The notes under the pieces were generated by a model. The model worked only from the letters and a program-made list of their open reading frames with translations. It did not search any database and had not been told where the DNA came from. A stretch of 56,733 nucleotides of DNA from positions 1 through 56,733 of the forward strand of contig JAEDGN010000007.1 of assembly GCA_016297495.1 (NCBI GenBank), in the 5' to 3' direction. Source of the DNA: Coprococcus sp. (GTDB taxonomy: Bacteria; Bacillota; Clostridia; Lachnospirales; Lachnospiraceae). Positions 25,256 to 34,456 of the stretch are shown here, piece after piece. Position numbers and translations under genes: made by a program. Positions within the stretch are counted from its first letter, which is position 1, and each line of letters begins with the position of its first letter.

Positions 25256-26077
25256 ATGAGAGTTGTTTTAGGTGTTGATATTGGAAGTTCGGCAACAAAA
25301 ATTGTGGCTATGGATGAAGAAAAAAAGATTATTTCATCAATGAGAGTGTCAGCAGCCGATCAGGTGACCGCGCTGTTTGGGTCTATCGGGCGGTTGTTAT
25401 ATGAGAATAATATTCAGTTGGAGGATGTCGCGGCAGTTATGCTTACGGGAATGGGCGCTTCCTTTGCAAAAGGGGATATCTATGGATTGCCGACCCGCAG
25501 AGTAACGGAATTTGAAGCCCTTGGCACCGGAGGCTTGTTTCTGTCAGGATTGTCATCGGCCATTGTGGAAAGTATAGGAACGGGTACGGCTCTGGTGGAA
25601 GCAGTGGATGGACATTTCAGTCATGTGGGCGGCAGTGCTGTGGGCGGCGGAACATTAGTAGGACTGGCTTCCAGACTTTTTGGTATTCGCAAGGTGCGTG
25701 TCATCGCGGATATGGCAGAAAAGGGAGATCTGAAGAATGTGGACTGGTCCATAAGTGAGCTCAGCAGTTCGGATATGCCAACATTGCCGGATTATGCGAC
25801 TTCTTCCAATCTTGGTAAAATGAAAAGTACGGCAACAGACGAAGATGTGGCACGGGGACTTTTTAATATGATTTTCCAGACAGCCGGTACTCTGGCAGTC
25901 TTTGCATGCAGAAATACAAATCTGAAGGATGTGGTGGTGACAGGCTCTCTGGCCACATTGAATCTGGCAAAGGTTATGCTTGGTCAGGTGGGCGAATTAT
26001 ATGGCATCAATTTTGTGATTCCAGAAGAGGCGGCTTTTGCGACAGCCATTGGAGCAGCTCTTATGTATTTCAATTAA
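25256..26077 (+). CDS. coaW: Type II pantothenate kinase
   Basis: A 273-residue member of the ASKHA fold that phosphorylates pantothenate in the first step of CoA synthesis. The N-terminal ATP loop is VVLGVDIGSSATKIV; the type II signatures SIGTGTALVEAV and HVGGSAVGGGTLVGL and the C-terminal VVVTGSLA are visible. Type II enzymes escape CoA feedback in staphylococci. The ATG at 25256 is chosen because GGTGGGAG lies eight bases before it; an in-frame GTG at 25241 would sit inside that site. Last gene of the operon, followed by a terminator. Confidence 0.9.
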   Translation: MRVVLGVDIGSSATKIVAMDEEKKIISSMRVSAADQVTALFGSIGRLLYENNIQLEDVAAVMLTGMGASFAKGDIYGLPTRRVTEFEALGTGGLFLSGLSSAIVESIGTGTALVEAVDGHFSHVGGSAVGGGTLVGLASRLFGIRKVRVIADMAEKGDLKNVDWSISELSSSDMPTLPDYATSSNLGKMKSTATDEDVARGLFNMIFQTAGTLAVFACRNTNLKDVVVTGSLATLNLAKVMLGQVGELYGINFVIPEEAAFATAIGAALMYFN

Positions 26078-26090
26078 AATCAGCTGTTAG

Positions 26091-26133
26091 AGCAGAAATT
26101 GTCGAAAAAAAGGCAGTTTCTGCTTTATATTTT
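26091..26133 (+). terminator. Terminator of the nth-coaW operon
   Basis: A perfect 8-bp stem (26091-26098 with 26117-26124) followed by TTATATTTTTTT. Confidence 0.8.
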
Positions 26134-26160
26134 TTTAAGAAAGTATTTGGTGGAAAAACC

Positions 26161-26198
26161 TTTGACGGTTGGAAAAAATGGTGTATAATACCGTCAAA
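26161..26198 (+). promoter_or_regulatory. Promoter of the kinase operon overlapped by a 9-bp inverted repeat
   Basis: TTGACG (26162-26167), 16-base spacer, TATAAT (26184-26189). The perfect arms TTTGACGGT (26161-26169) and ACCGTCAAA (26190-26198) cover the -35 box and the bases right after the -10 box, which is a typical place for a repressor operator. Confidence 0.75.
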
Positions 26199-26226
26199 AT
26201 TTCATTTCTGATTATCTTTTCTGAGA

Positions 26227-26244
26227 TTATCCTGCGCAGGATAA
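26227..26244. promoter_or_regulatory. 18-bp perfect palindrome in the kinase leader
   Basis: TTATCCTGCGCAGGATAA is its own complement and lies about 40 bases after the expected transcription start. It may be a protein-binding site; as RNA it would form only a very tight hairpin. Confidence 0.55.
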
Positions 26245-26341
26245 AAAATCCATTTTACAAAAGAAAAAATATTTATATTGCAGAACAGCAGTCTGCCGGA
26301 GATAGTTGAGTGCTATGACAGGAAGATGGGAGGGAGCTGTC

Positions 26342-28108
26342 ATGCTTGAAATCGGTACTGTTGTAAATGGCAGATACAGAGTGCTCAGAGAGCTTGGAAG
26401 CGGCGGTACGGGTATTGTGTATCTGGCATTGGATGAACAGACTAACAGGACATGGGCGATTAAAGTCATTGACCATGAAAATGGAGATTTTGCAATGGTC
26501 AGAAGATCACTGATGTCAAAAGCGTCTGTCCTGAAGAAGTTTCTTCATCCGTATTTGCCGGTTATAACAGAGATCATGGAATACCGGAATTCTATGATGA
26601 TCATCATGGAATATGTTGAAGGCAGATCACTGAAGGAGATGCTGACAGACAGCATGAAAAACGACGGTTTGCCGCTGCCTGTGGAAGATGTGATCATATG
26701 GGCGCATCAGATTTGCGAAGTTCTTTATTATCTTCATACAGCTGAGAATCCGGTTATTTATGGAGATTTGAAGCCGGGGAATGTGATGGTCAGACCGAAT
26801 GGGAATATTGTATTAATTGATTTTGGTACAGTTCAACTGTCAGGAAGAGGGGATGAGAATGATATGTATTGTCTGGGAACACCGGGATATGCGGCTCCTG
26901 AACAATATGGAAGCAGACAACTGGGACCGTGGACAGATATTTATTCTTTTGGTGCAACATTACATTGTCTGCTGACAGGTCACGATCCGGTGCAGACACC
27001 CTTCTGTTTTCCTGATATTCTGGAATGCTGTCCGCAGCTGGAAGAGGAAATATCGGTCAGGCAGCGAAAAAAGCTTGTTGAGCTTGGAAGAATTATAGAG
27101 CGATGTACCCGTTACTCTGCTGCAGAACGTTATCATTCCTTTGGAGAACTGGCAGATGAACTTGCAGTCCTCAGAGGAACGACAGAAAAAAGTGTGAAAA
27201 AGGCAGGGGGGAGAAAGGGGTTATTGAAGCTGTGTTTGTGTGCTGTGTTTGTGTGTGGGGCTCTGGCTGCAGGCGGTGCATTTATTGGAAAAAAGATAAA
27301 GAATATGGAATATACGGCATGTATTGAGCAGGCGAAAACATCGGATTACGAAGGAAAAATATTTTTTCTCAGGAGAGCGGCAGCGTTGAATCCTTATTGT
27401 GAAACGGCTTATATGGAACTGCTGGATATGCTGCTTGAGGATGGATGTTTCTCTGATATTGATGAAAAACTGATGACAGAACTGCTCTATGCCAGAGGAA
27501 AAGGCAGAGACGAAGACAATAAGACATGTCTGAGTGAAAATAGTGACGGCTATCTGATTTTTTCGTATAAGATGGGGCTTGCCTGCTATTATCTGACAGG
27601 TGAAAGCGGAAGCAGAATTCGCGCTGCGGGATGGCTGAAAACGGTTGCTGCTATGGATATGGATCAGATTGATCTGGGAATATATGACAATCAAAAAAGA
27701 ATATGGAAGGACAGAGCGGATGTTCTTGTCAGATTCAGCAGGTTTTATAATGATAGTCTGAAAAGGCCGGAATGCGGGGAAGATCCATTATTGTATGGGC
27801 AGGACTACTGGGAAGATATTAAAATTCTTCTGACGGATGCTATGGAGGAGCGGGAAGATATAGAACTGCGGATGTATCAGGAAATTGTGATGCGTATATT
27901 GGAAGGAACCAGCGGTTTCCAGGATGCAGGTATCGATAATAAGGAGCTTGAGGACGTGCTGGATATAATTACGGACAGGATTGCTGTCATTCCACAAAAT
28001 GGACAGGAACGATTGGAAGAACTGAAGACGCAAATTGAGAAATCGATTGAAAAAGCAAAAAAAGGTATCAATATGTTTTATGGTGAGTCAGGGGGAAAAG
28101 CGTTATGA
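26342..28108 (+). CDS. Transmembrane serine/threonine protein kinase
   Basis: A 588-residue Hanks-type kinase. The cytoplasmic kinase domain has a Gly-rich loop GSGGTG (19-24), ATP-anchoring Lys41 in WAIKV, the catalytic loop YGDLKPGN with Asp142, DFG at 160-162 and TPGYAAPEQYG. The residue before the catalytic Asp is Gly, not Arg, so it is a non-RD kinase and may not need activation-loop phosphorylation. A basic stretch precedes one transmembrane helix at about 296-316, followed by ~270 extracellular residues without PASTA repeats. GGGAGGGAG precedes the ATG. It overlaps the next gene by four bases, tying it to a large surface protein. Confidence 0.93.
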   Translation: MLEIGTVVNGRYRVLRELGSGGTGIVYLALDEQTNRTWAIKVIDHENGDFAMVRRSLMSKASVLKKFLHPYLPVITEIMEYRNSMMIIMEYVEGRSLKEMLTDSMKNDGLPLPVEDVIIWAHQICEVLYYLHTAENPVIYGDLKPGNVMVRPNGNIVLIDFGTVQLSGRGDENDMYCLGTPGYAAPEQYGSRQLGPWTDIYSFGATLHCLLTGHDPVQTPFCFPDILECCPQLEEEISVRQRKKLVELGRIIERCTRYSAAERYHSFGELADELAVLRGTTEKSVKKAGGRKGLLKLCLCAVFVCGALAAGGAFIGKKIKNMEYTACIEQAKTSDYEGKIFFLRRAAALNPYCETAYMELLDMLLEDGCFSDIDEKLMTELLYARGKGRDEDNKTCLSENSDGYLIFSYKMGLACYYLTGESGSRIRAAGWLKTVAAMDMDQIDLGIYDNQKRIWKDRADVLVRFSRFYNDSLKRPECGEDPLLYGQDYWEDIKILLTDAMEEREDIELRMYQEIVMRILEGTSGFQDAGIDNKELEDVLDIITDRIAVIPQNGQERLEELKTQIEKSIEKAKKGINMFYGESGGKAL

Positions 28109-30666
28109 TGAGAGGAAAATGGAAGTTGGTATTGTTATTTGCAGTACTGGTGTGCTTTGTGTCGGGGGGTGCCTGTGAGGGTAAAATGTTTCTATTTGCT
28201 TTTGGCGCCGAGTGTTCCGGACAGGAGACAAACCAGACAGTTGTTGATGAGGGTGAAACAGGACAAGGAGATATCATGGAGCCTTTGGAAGCAGAGTTAA
28301 AGGTTGGGGACTGTGCTTTAGGAAAGGAGAACTTTTTCATGGATGATATAACACTGAATGCCGAAGTGAAGGGAGGGAAAGGGCCTTATCAGGTGGTGTG
28401 GCATATCCGCTGTCAACCGGCGGAGCCGGGAGATATTCCGGAAGCAGCCGGAACCTGTGAGGAACTGGAAGAAATATCAGGAGAACAGGTCATATTGTCT
28501 TTGGAGGGGGGATATGAAGTATATCTGTCTGTAACGGATATGAGGGGAGCCTCAATTGAATCAGAAGTGTATCCTTTGGTCATTGACCGGACTGCACCGT
28601 CAGTCTCTGTATCGGAGATATCAGAAGCGCTGAGGGGGCATGGCATTTATGGACGACGGGAGATTCCTGTAGTATCTGTGTCTGTGGATGAGAGGTATGG
28701 CACAGGAGCCATTTCAGGGCTGGATCAGATTGCCTATCATATAACAGACAGTAGTGGTGATGTGACGGAAGGATGTCTGATGCAGGATGACGAGGCAGCC
28801 TCTGCAAAATGGAAAGGGTATCTGCAGCCGGATCCGGTGAAATTTGCTGACGGAAAGATGGAGATAGTGGTCACAGCATCGGATAAAGCCGGGAATATCA
28901 ATCATTCAGAAACTGTGGTGTTGTTTACGGATACCCGGGAACCGGTTGTTGAGTTTGACTTTGATACGGAGCACGGATTGGAAAATCAATATTATTCTCA
29001 TCGTAAAGTACTTAGAATAACTGTAGAAGAACAGAATTTTGATATGGCATGCAGGCCTGCAGTCGTGACGGATAATGAGAGTGGCTATACTTTTACAGGC
29101 TGGCAGCAGAGCGGAGGAAAGATGACGGGGATGATTATTTTTTCCGAAGATGGGGAATATGGTGTGACTTTTTCATGTAAAGACCTGGCGGGTAATAGTT
29201 CCGGTATGGAAACATTGAATCGTTTTATCATTGATAAGACTGCACCGGTTATTTCGGTCAGCTATGATAATCAGCAGGCCAAAAATGAAATCTATTACTG
29301 CAAAAAGAGAACAGCTGTCATCACTGTGGAAGATCGTCATTTCAGGGAAGAGGATGGGGTGATAAACATCCACTGTGAAGGGAATGTGGATATGCCTGAG
29401 GTTGGACCGTGGACTTCTGACGGAAGTCGGCATACAGCAGAGATAACTTTCGAAGAGGACGGCAGATATGCGCTGTCTGTCGACTGGACGGACCCGGCAG
29501 GCAATCAGGCAGCAGGCTATCGGTCAGGACCGTTTATTATTGACATGACAGAACCGGAACTGACGATAGAAGGGGTGGCTGATCACTCTTCGAATAATGG
29601 AAGGATAGCTCCGGAGATTGTGCTTTATGACGAGAATGCCAGCGGCAGCGGAATCAGATTGTCGTTGTTGGAAATTTCTGAAGGAACTGTCACGATTGAG
29701 CCCATGATACGTACTATTCCCAATGAACATGGTGAATCTATTAGATTTCATGATTTTGGAGAGGAGATGGACGGCATCTATCTATTAAGGGCAGAGGCTG
29801 AAGATATGGCAGGAAATGAAGCTTTCCGGGAGATAAGGTTTTCAGTTAACAGAGGGGGATCGGCGTTTGATTTTAGTGATGAAACAGAACAATTATTTGA
29901 AAAGGGATTTATCCGGCAGCCGGAGGATATTGTGATTTCTGAAAGTAATATAGACTGGCTGATCTGTCGGGAGATATCTGTCAATTGCAATGGAGAAGTC
30001 GAAGAACTGTCAGAGGGTCAGGATTACAGAATGGAAGTGAAAGGCTCCGGAAATACACGAAAACAGTATACTTATACAATTCCTGCAGATTTTTTTCATA
30101 AAGAAGGGGTATATACGATCCATCTTTATTCAAAGGATCGTGCTTCTAATATATCGTCTAGCGATGCCGTGGAAATAAAGGCCGGTTTTATTCTGGATAC
30201 AACAGCACCTGTGATTCATGTTGTCAATCTGGAAGATCGTCATTATTATCATGAAAAGGAGCATGATTTTACAGCAGTTATCAGTGATAATACACTGCTT
30301 GAATCAGTCAGGTATTATCTGGATGGACAGCTGACAGCAACATATAATAAAGAGGAGCTGGAAACAATGGGAGGGGTACTGTATCTGAAGACAGGCAGTG
30401 CAGATGACTATCAGACAATCAAACTGGAAGCGGAGGATGCGGCAGGAAATTTATCCGAATCGGAAGAATGGCATATACTTGTAAATGCAACGCAGCAGAC
30501 GAATCGTCAGAGCGGATGGGATGATCAGGAAGAAGAAAGCAGTCCGCGTGAAGCCGGAGTGGCTGTAATTGCAGGGATTTTTGCTGCCGCAGGAAGCATT
30601 GGAACAGTCCTGATTTTGATAAAGAAAAAAATAAAAAATAAAGAAATGCATTTACAAAAGGATTAG
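28105..30666 (+). CDS. Large Ig-like repeat surface protein with C-terminal membrane anchor
   Basis: An 853-residue protein with an N-terminal signal peptide (MMRGKWKLVLLFAVLVCF), a long extracellular region and one hydrophobic helix near the C-terminus (AVIAGIFAAAGSIGTVLILI) before a Lys-rich tail. The extracellular part holds at least five Ig/fibronectin-like modules, each introduced by a D-x-T-x-P type hinge: DRTAPSVSV, DTREPVVEF, DKTAPVISV, DMTEPELTI and DTTAPVIHV. There is no LPxTG motif and no recognisable enzyme domain. The ATGA overlap with the kinase suggests a joint envelope-sensing or adhesion role, which is inference. Many Cys are absent from the repeats, so disulfides are not required. 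Confidence 0.8.
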   Translation: MMRGKWKLVLLFAVLVCFVSGGACEGKMFLFAFGAECSGQETNQTVVDEGETGQGDIMEPLEAELKVGDCALGKENFFMDDITLNAEVKGGKGPYQVVWHIRCQPAEPGDIPEAAGTCEELEEISGEQVILSLEGGYEVYLSVTDMRGASIESEVYPLVIDRTAPSVSVSEISEALRGHGIYGRREIPVVSVSVDERYGTGAISGLDQIAYHITDSSGDVTEGCLMQDDEAASAKWKGYLQPDPVKFADGKMEIVVTASDKAGNINHSETVVLFTDTREPVVEFDFDTEHGLENQYYSHRKVLRITVEEQNFDMACRPAVVTDNESGYTFTGWQQSGGKMTGMIIFSEDGEYGVTFSCKDLAGNSSGMETLNRFIIDKTAPVISVSYDNQQAKNEIYYCKKRTAVITVEDRHFREEDGVINIHCEGNVDMPEVGPWTSDGSRHTAEITFEEDGRYALSVDWTDPAGNQAAGYRSGPFIIDMTEPELTIEGVADHSSNNGRIAPEIVLYDENASGSGIRLSLLEISEGTVTIEPMIRTIPNEHGESIRFHDFGEEMDGIYLLRAEAEDMAGNEAFREIRFSVNRGGSAFDFSDETEQLFEKGFIRQPEDIVISESNIDWLICREISVNCNGEVEELSEGQDYRMEVKGSGNTRKQYTYTIPADFFHKEGVYTIHLYSKDRASNISSSDAVEIKAGFILDTTAPVIHVVNLEDRHYYHEKEHDFTAVISDNTLLESVRYYLDGQLTATYNKEELETMGGVLYLKTGSADDYQTIKLEAEDAAGNLSESEEWHILVNATQQTNRQSGWDDQEEESSPREAGVAVIAGIFAAAGSIGTVLILIKKKIKNKEMHLQKD

Positions 30667-30720
30667 AATTCACTATCATGATTTTATCAAATGTTTTATA
30701 GCAGATTGTGAGAAATAAAT

Positions 30721-31920
30721 ATGATAAGTGTGGAGGAAGCTGTAGAACTTTTAAGCGTCTGCAGCCATTGTATAAAAGAAACTGAAAAGATATCTTTAAT
30801 GGAAGGACTGGGCAGAACTCTGGCGGAAAATGTGACTGCGCCTATGGATCAGCCGCCATTTCCGAGGTCACCTCTTGACGGATATGCGATCCGGGCTGAA
30901 GACAGTACTGGAGCAGCGACGAAATCACCGGTTTGTCTTGAGGTGATTGGTGAGGTATGTGCGGGGCGGGTCTTTAGCGGACGTGTCGGCAGTGGTCAGG
31001 CTGTACGGATTATGACAGGTGCACCTATACCGGCAGGTGCCGATACAGTTATTAAGCAGGAGAATACGGATTATGGTGAAAAGCGGGTGAATCTTTATGA
31101 AAGCCTGGTGCCATATGGCAATTATTGCGCCCGTGGAGAAGATTATTGCAGAGGAGATGTGCTCCTGGAGCAGGGAACGATTCTGGACAGTGCTGCCATT
31201 GGGACGATGGCCGGTGCCGGAATGACGGTTGTGGATGTATATCGGCAGCCAAGAGTGGGACTCATATCCACAGGGGATGAGGTGATTCCCCCGGGAGCGG
31301 TATGGCAGCCGGGAAAAATCTATGACAGTAATCTGTATCTGATAGGAGCCAGACTAAAAGAACTGGGACTTGATCCTGTGTGGATGCTGCATTGCGCAGA
31401 TCAGCCGGAGAAGATGACAGAACTGATTCGAAATAAAGCGGGAGAGGTGGATTTGCTGGTAACAACAGGTGGTGTTTCTGTGGGTAAAAAGGATATTATG
31501 CATGACGTTGTCCGTTTGCTTCCGGCGAAGAAGCTGTTCTGGAAAATAGCTGTTAAACCGGGAGCACCGGTACTGGGGGCGGTTTACAAAGATGTGCCTG
31601 TCATCTGTCTGTCCGGCAATCCCTTTGGTGCCGCTTCGAATTTTGAATTGCTGGTCCGTCCGGTTCTTGCTGCAATGACAGGTAATAAAAAGCTTGAGGG
31701 CAGAAGGGTAACAGCTGTTTTTGAAGGAGAGTTTTTAAAGGGAGGATCCATAAGAAGATTTTTGCGGGGTTATTACGAGGATGGACATGTGCAAATACCG
31801 GAGGAAAAGCATGCATCAGGTATTTTGTCATCACTGGTTGGCTGTAATTGTATGATTGATATTGAACCGGACAGCCAGGGCCTGCATCGGGGAGATGTAG
31901 TGAATGTATTATTATTTTAG
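30721..31920 (+). CDS. moeA: Molybdopterin molybdenumtransferase MoeA
   Basis: A 399-residue enzyme that inserts molybdate into adenylated molybdopterin. Visible: SPLDGYAIRAED in domain III, MTGAPIPAGADTVI, STGDEVIPPG and the MogA-like loop TTGGVSVGKKD. C-terminal domain IV is complete. The ribosome site is weak (GAG). No other cofactor genes lie next to it, and it follows the surface-protein gene by 54 bases without a terminator that I can see, so part of its transcription could come from the kinase operon. Confidence 0.95.
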   Translation: MISVEEAVELLSVCSHCIKETEKISLMEGLGRTLAENVTAPMDQPPFPRSPLDGYAIRAEDSTGAATKSPVCLEVIGEVCAGRVFSGRVGSGQAVRIMTGAPIPAGADTVIKQENTDYGEKRVNLYESLVPYGNYCARGEDYCRGDVLLEQGTILDSAAIGTMAGAGMTVVDVYRQPRVGLISTGDEVIPPGAVWQPGKIYDSNLYLIGARLKELGLDPVWMLHCADQPEKMTELIRNKAGEVDLLVTTGGVSVGKKDIMHDVVRLLPAKKLFWKIAVKPGAPVLGAVYKDVPVICLSGNPFGAASNFELLVRPVLAAMTGNKKLEGRRVTAVFEGEFLKGGSIRRFLRGYYEDGHVQIPEEKHASGILSSLVGCNCMIDIEPDSQGLHRGDVVNVLLF

Positions 31921-32003
31921 CCTTTTGGGTGGAGCGGGAATAGAGAGAAAAGACGTATGTGCAGGGCAGGTATTTTGGAAGGGTTACAGGCCATACCGGT
32001 CAG

Positions 32004-33350
32004 TCAGATGCCGGATGATGCCATCGACTGATATTGACGGTAAAAAAGTCCATAGGCAATAAAGGCCGTTATGAATTCAGTAATCCAGAATGCGTGCCAA
32101 ACACCATCGCTGCTGAGAAAACGGCTCAGTACAAATGCCAGTGGAAGAATTAGTACAACATAGCGCAGACAGGAGATCATCAGGGAGTGCATGCCTTTCC
32201 CCATAGCCTCCAATGTTCCTTCTGAAGTCACAGAGATAGAAGAAACGGCAAAGCCAATGCAGATAATGTGAATAGCCTTTGCTCCGTCGCCAATGATGGC
32301 GGGATTGTCGGTGAACAGAGACATTAATTTGTCAGGAATGCAGAGGCACAGCAGTGTACCGGACAGCAGAATGAGCAGAATGATGCCAAGGGCTGTCCGG
32401 TATATTTTTTGGACACGCAGTGATTCACGGGCACCAAAATTATAGCTCATGATCGGGCGCATTCCCTGAATGACACCATTGGCCGGAAGGTAGAGGAAAC
32501 TCTGAAGTTTGTAGTAGATACCTAGGATCAACACAGAGGTTTCGGAAATGGCAGCCAGCATACTATTTAAGACCGAGATCAGGATGGATGGCAGAGCCAT
32601 GTTCAGCGTGGCAGGAATACCGATGGCATAGAGCTGCCGCCACAGATAAGGCTGTGGTCTGAAGGAAGAAGCATCAAAACGGAGATTCAGCGGAGTGATG
32701 CGACAGGCCAGCAGATAGATCAGAAGACCGGAGGCCTGACCGATGCCGGTAGCCCATGCGGCGCCATCAATGCCCATGGCCGGGAAAGGTCCCATGCCGA
32801 AAATCATCAGGGGATCCAGAAGGATATTGATCAGACAGCTGCCCCCAAGACTGATCATGGAGGTAACCATACGTCCAACGGATTGAAATATTTTTTCAAA
32901 GGTAATGCCGATGGTCTGTATCATAGAAAAGCCAAGAACGATAACCGCATAGCGAATGCCATAGTTGATAATGACAGGATTATCAGTAAACATCTTCAAA
33001 AAGCTGCCAATGAACAGCATGCCTGAAATCATAAATATCAGGCCATGGAGGGCATTAAGAAGGATACCCTGTGCGGCGGCACAGGAAGCCCGGTTGTATT
33101 TTCCTGAACCAAGGTGAAGGGCAATAACAGCATTGGTGCCCACCCCAAAACCTACGGCGATGGAGTGGAGGAGATTCTGGACAGGATAGACAAGAGAAAT
33201 AGCCATCATGGCATCCTCTCCCATACGGGCAACAAAAATACCGTCAACGATGTTATAGAGAGAGTTGATGAGCATGGACAGCATCATCGGGATGGCCATG
33301 GACAGAAGGAGGGGCAGTATATCTCTTTCTTTCATATAAGTGGTATCCAT
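32004..33350 (-). CDS. MATE family efflux transporter (copy 2)
   Basis: A 448-residue MATE exporter with twelve hydrophobic segments. It belongs to a different subgroup from the copy at 5745-7112: the N-terminus reads PMMLSMLINSLYNIVDGIFVARMG, with IAVGFGVGTNAVIALHLGSG further on and GVIQGMRPIMSYNFGA in the second half, which resembles MepA-like members. AAAGGA lies ten bases before the ATG. A 140-base leader with a short reading frame and an intrinsic terminator precedes it, pointing to inducible attenuation, possibly by the drug it exports. It is divergent from a Bce-type peptide-resistance module. Confidence 0.92.
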   Translation of the reverse strand: MDTTYMKERDILPLLLSMAIPMMLSMLINSLYNIVDGIFVARMGEDAMMAISLVYPVQNLLHSIAVGFGVGTNAVIALHLGSGKYNRASCAAAQGILLNALHGLIFMISGMLFIGSFLKMFTDNPVIINYGIRYAVIVLGFSMIQTIGITFEKIFQSVGRMVTSMISLGGSCLINILLDPLMIFGMGPFPAMGIDGAAWATGIGQASGLLIYLLACRITPLNLRFDASSFRPQPYLWRQLYAIGIPATLNMALPSILISVLNSMLAAISETSVLILGIYYKLQSFLYLPANGVIQGMRPIMSYNFGARESLRVQKIYRTALGIILLILLSGTLLCLCIPDKLMSLFTDNPAIIGDGAKAIHIICIGFAVSSISVTSEGTLEAMGKGMHSLMISCLRYVVLILPLAFVLSRFLSSDGVWHAFWITEFITAFIAYGLFYRQYQSMASSGI

Positions 33351-33405
33351 TATTTCATATTCCTTTCAAAACAATCGATCTGATATATTTCAAAATATTT
33401 GTTCA

Positions 33406-33464
33406 GATAAAAAGAACTATAGATTCCACTGTTTGTAAGTCAGAAACAGAAAAATCTATAGTCC
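33406..33464 (-). terminator. Attenuator-type terminator in the leader of the second MATE gene
   Basis: On the minus strand a 12-bp stem (33464-33453 with 33425-33414, one G-U pair) encloses an inner CTGTTT/AAACAG stem and is followed by TTTTTATC. It lies inside the leader, between the promoter and the gene. Confidence 0.85.
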
Positions 33465-33469
33465 TTCAT
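33440..33469 (-). CDS. Candidate leader peptide (9 codons)
   Basis: A short frame, ATG at 33469 and TGA at 33442-33440, encoding MKDYRFFCF. It starts five bases before the terminator stem and contains the whole 5' arm, so a ribosome translating it would control whether the hairpin forms. The ribosome site upstream is poor, which weakens the case. The arrangement is like leader peptides of inducible antibiotic-resistance genes. Expression is unproven. Confidence 0.4.
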   Translation of the reverse strand: MKDYRFFCF

Positions 33470-33496
33470 CGACACGTTCAATATTTAACTGGTTCT

Positions 33497-33525
33497 GTTA
33501 TAGCATCCTGCTTCAGAAAAGTCAA
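33497..33525 (-). promoter_or_regulatory. Promoter of the second MATE gene
   Basis: Minus-strand TTGACT (33525-33520), 17-base spacer, TATAAC (33502-33497). It places the transcription start near 33490, about 140 bases before the start codon. Confidence 0.8.
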
Positions 33526-33679
33526 GCATCGGTTTTCACTATTGGTCATAAAGTCTGAATCATGGCTAACAGAACCTTTCACCATCTGTAAGTTTTATTG
33601 ACGTTTTTTTCATGTATAATAATGGTACATCGAGATGTGAGTGGCAGCAGGTTGGTATTGATTGAAAAGGAGCAGAAAG
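33526..33679 (+). promoter_or_regulatory. Upstream region of the Bce-type module
   Basis: TATAAT lies at 33615-33620. The only good -35 match, TTGACG at 33598-33603, is just 11 bases away, so a normal -35 box is missing. Promoters of Bce-type modules usually depend on their response regulator, which would fit, but I could not recognise a regulator site. Confidence 0.4.
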
Positions 33680-34456
33680 ATGAATCAGAAATTGCTGGAA
33701 GTAAGGTCTTTGAGAAAATATTACGGAAGAAAAAATAATCTGACGAAGGCGCTGGACGGTATTAGTTTTCAGATACTGGAAGGAGAATTTATCGGTATCA
33801 TGGGCAGCAGTGGTTCAGGAAAAACAACGCTTTTAAATTGTATCGCGGCTGCAGCAAAGCCGACGGAGGGGGCGATTTTGCTCGGCGGCGAGGATATTGC
33901 CGGATTTAAAGGTAAGAAGCTGGCGGATTACAGAGGCAGCCGTATCGGTTATCTTTTCCAGAATTTTGAACTGCTGGATAATATGACGGGACGTGAGAAT
34001 GTGCTGCTTCCCATGGCAATTCACGGTTATACATCCGGCGACATTGACAGGCGGGTGGATGCCCTGGCACAGTATCTTGAGATTGAAGATGTACTGAAGA
34101 AGTTTCCGTCGGAAATGTCAGGGGGACAGAAACAGAGAGTGGCTGCAGCCAGAGCACTGATCATGGAACCGGATATTCTGCTGGCAGATGAGCCGACGGG
34201 GGCATTGGATTCAAGGAATGCGAAGACGCTGATGAAGAAGCTGACAGGTATTAACAGGGATCAGAAAAAGACCATTTTAATGGTAACCCATGATCCCAAT
34301 GCGGCCAGCTACTGTTCGAGAATTCTGTTTATACAGGATGGTATATTGTTCCATGAATTGAGAAAAAGGGAACCGGAGGAAAAGCGTGAAGCTTTTTATG
34401 AACGGATCATTGCTGTTATGGCACAGATGGGAGGAGGCAGTGACAATGTTCTTTAA
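33680..34456 (+). CDS. ABC transporter ATPase (BceA-like)
   Basis: A 258-residue ATPase of the MacB/LolD/BceA type. Walker A GSSGSGKTT, the Q-loop LFQNFELLD, signature MSGGQKQRVA and Walker B DILLADEPTGALD are all intact. It powers a permease that frees cell-wall precursors from antimicrobial peptides such as bacitracin or lantibiotics. The start at 33680 follows AAGGAG. Its last 11 bases overlap the permease gene. Together with the next three genes it forms a complete Bce-type detoxification and sensing module. Confidence 0.93.
   Translation: MNQKLLEVRSLRKYYGRKNNLTKALDGISFQILEGEFIGIMGSSGSGKTTLLNCIAAAAKPTEGAILLGGEDIAGFKGKKLADYRGSRIGYLFQNFELLDNMTGRENVLLPMAIHGYTSGDIDRRVDALAQYLEIEDVLKKFPSEMSGGQKQRVAAARALIMEPDILLADEPTGALDSRNAKTLMKKLTGINRDQKKTILMVTHDPNAASYCSRILFIQDGILFHELRKREPEEKREAFYERIIAVMAQMGGGSDNVL

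Noticed and set aside
14743..26110. Further TGTCGAA sequences as Spo0A boxes (near 13028, 14745 and 26102)
   Set aside because: One lies in a terminator loop, one in a promoter spacer and one far from a recognisable promoter; a seven-base match is expected by chance.
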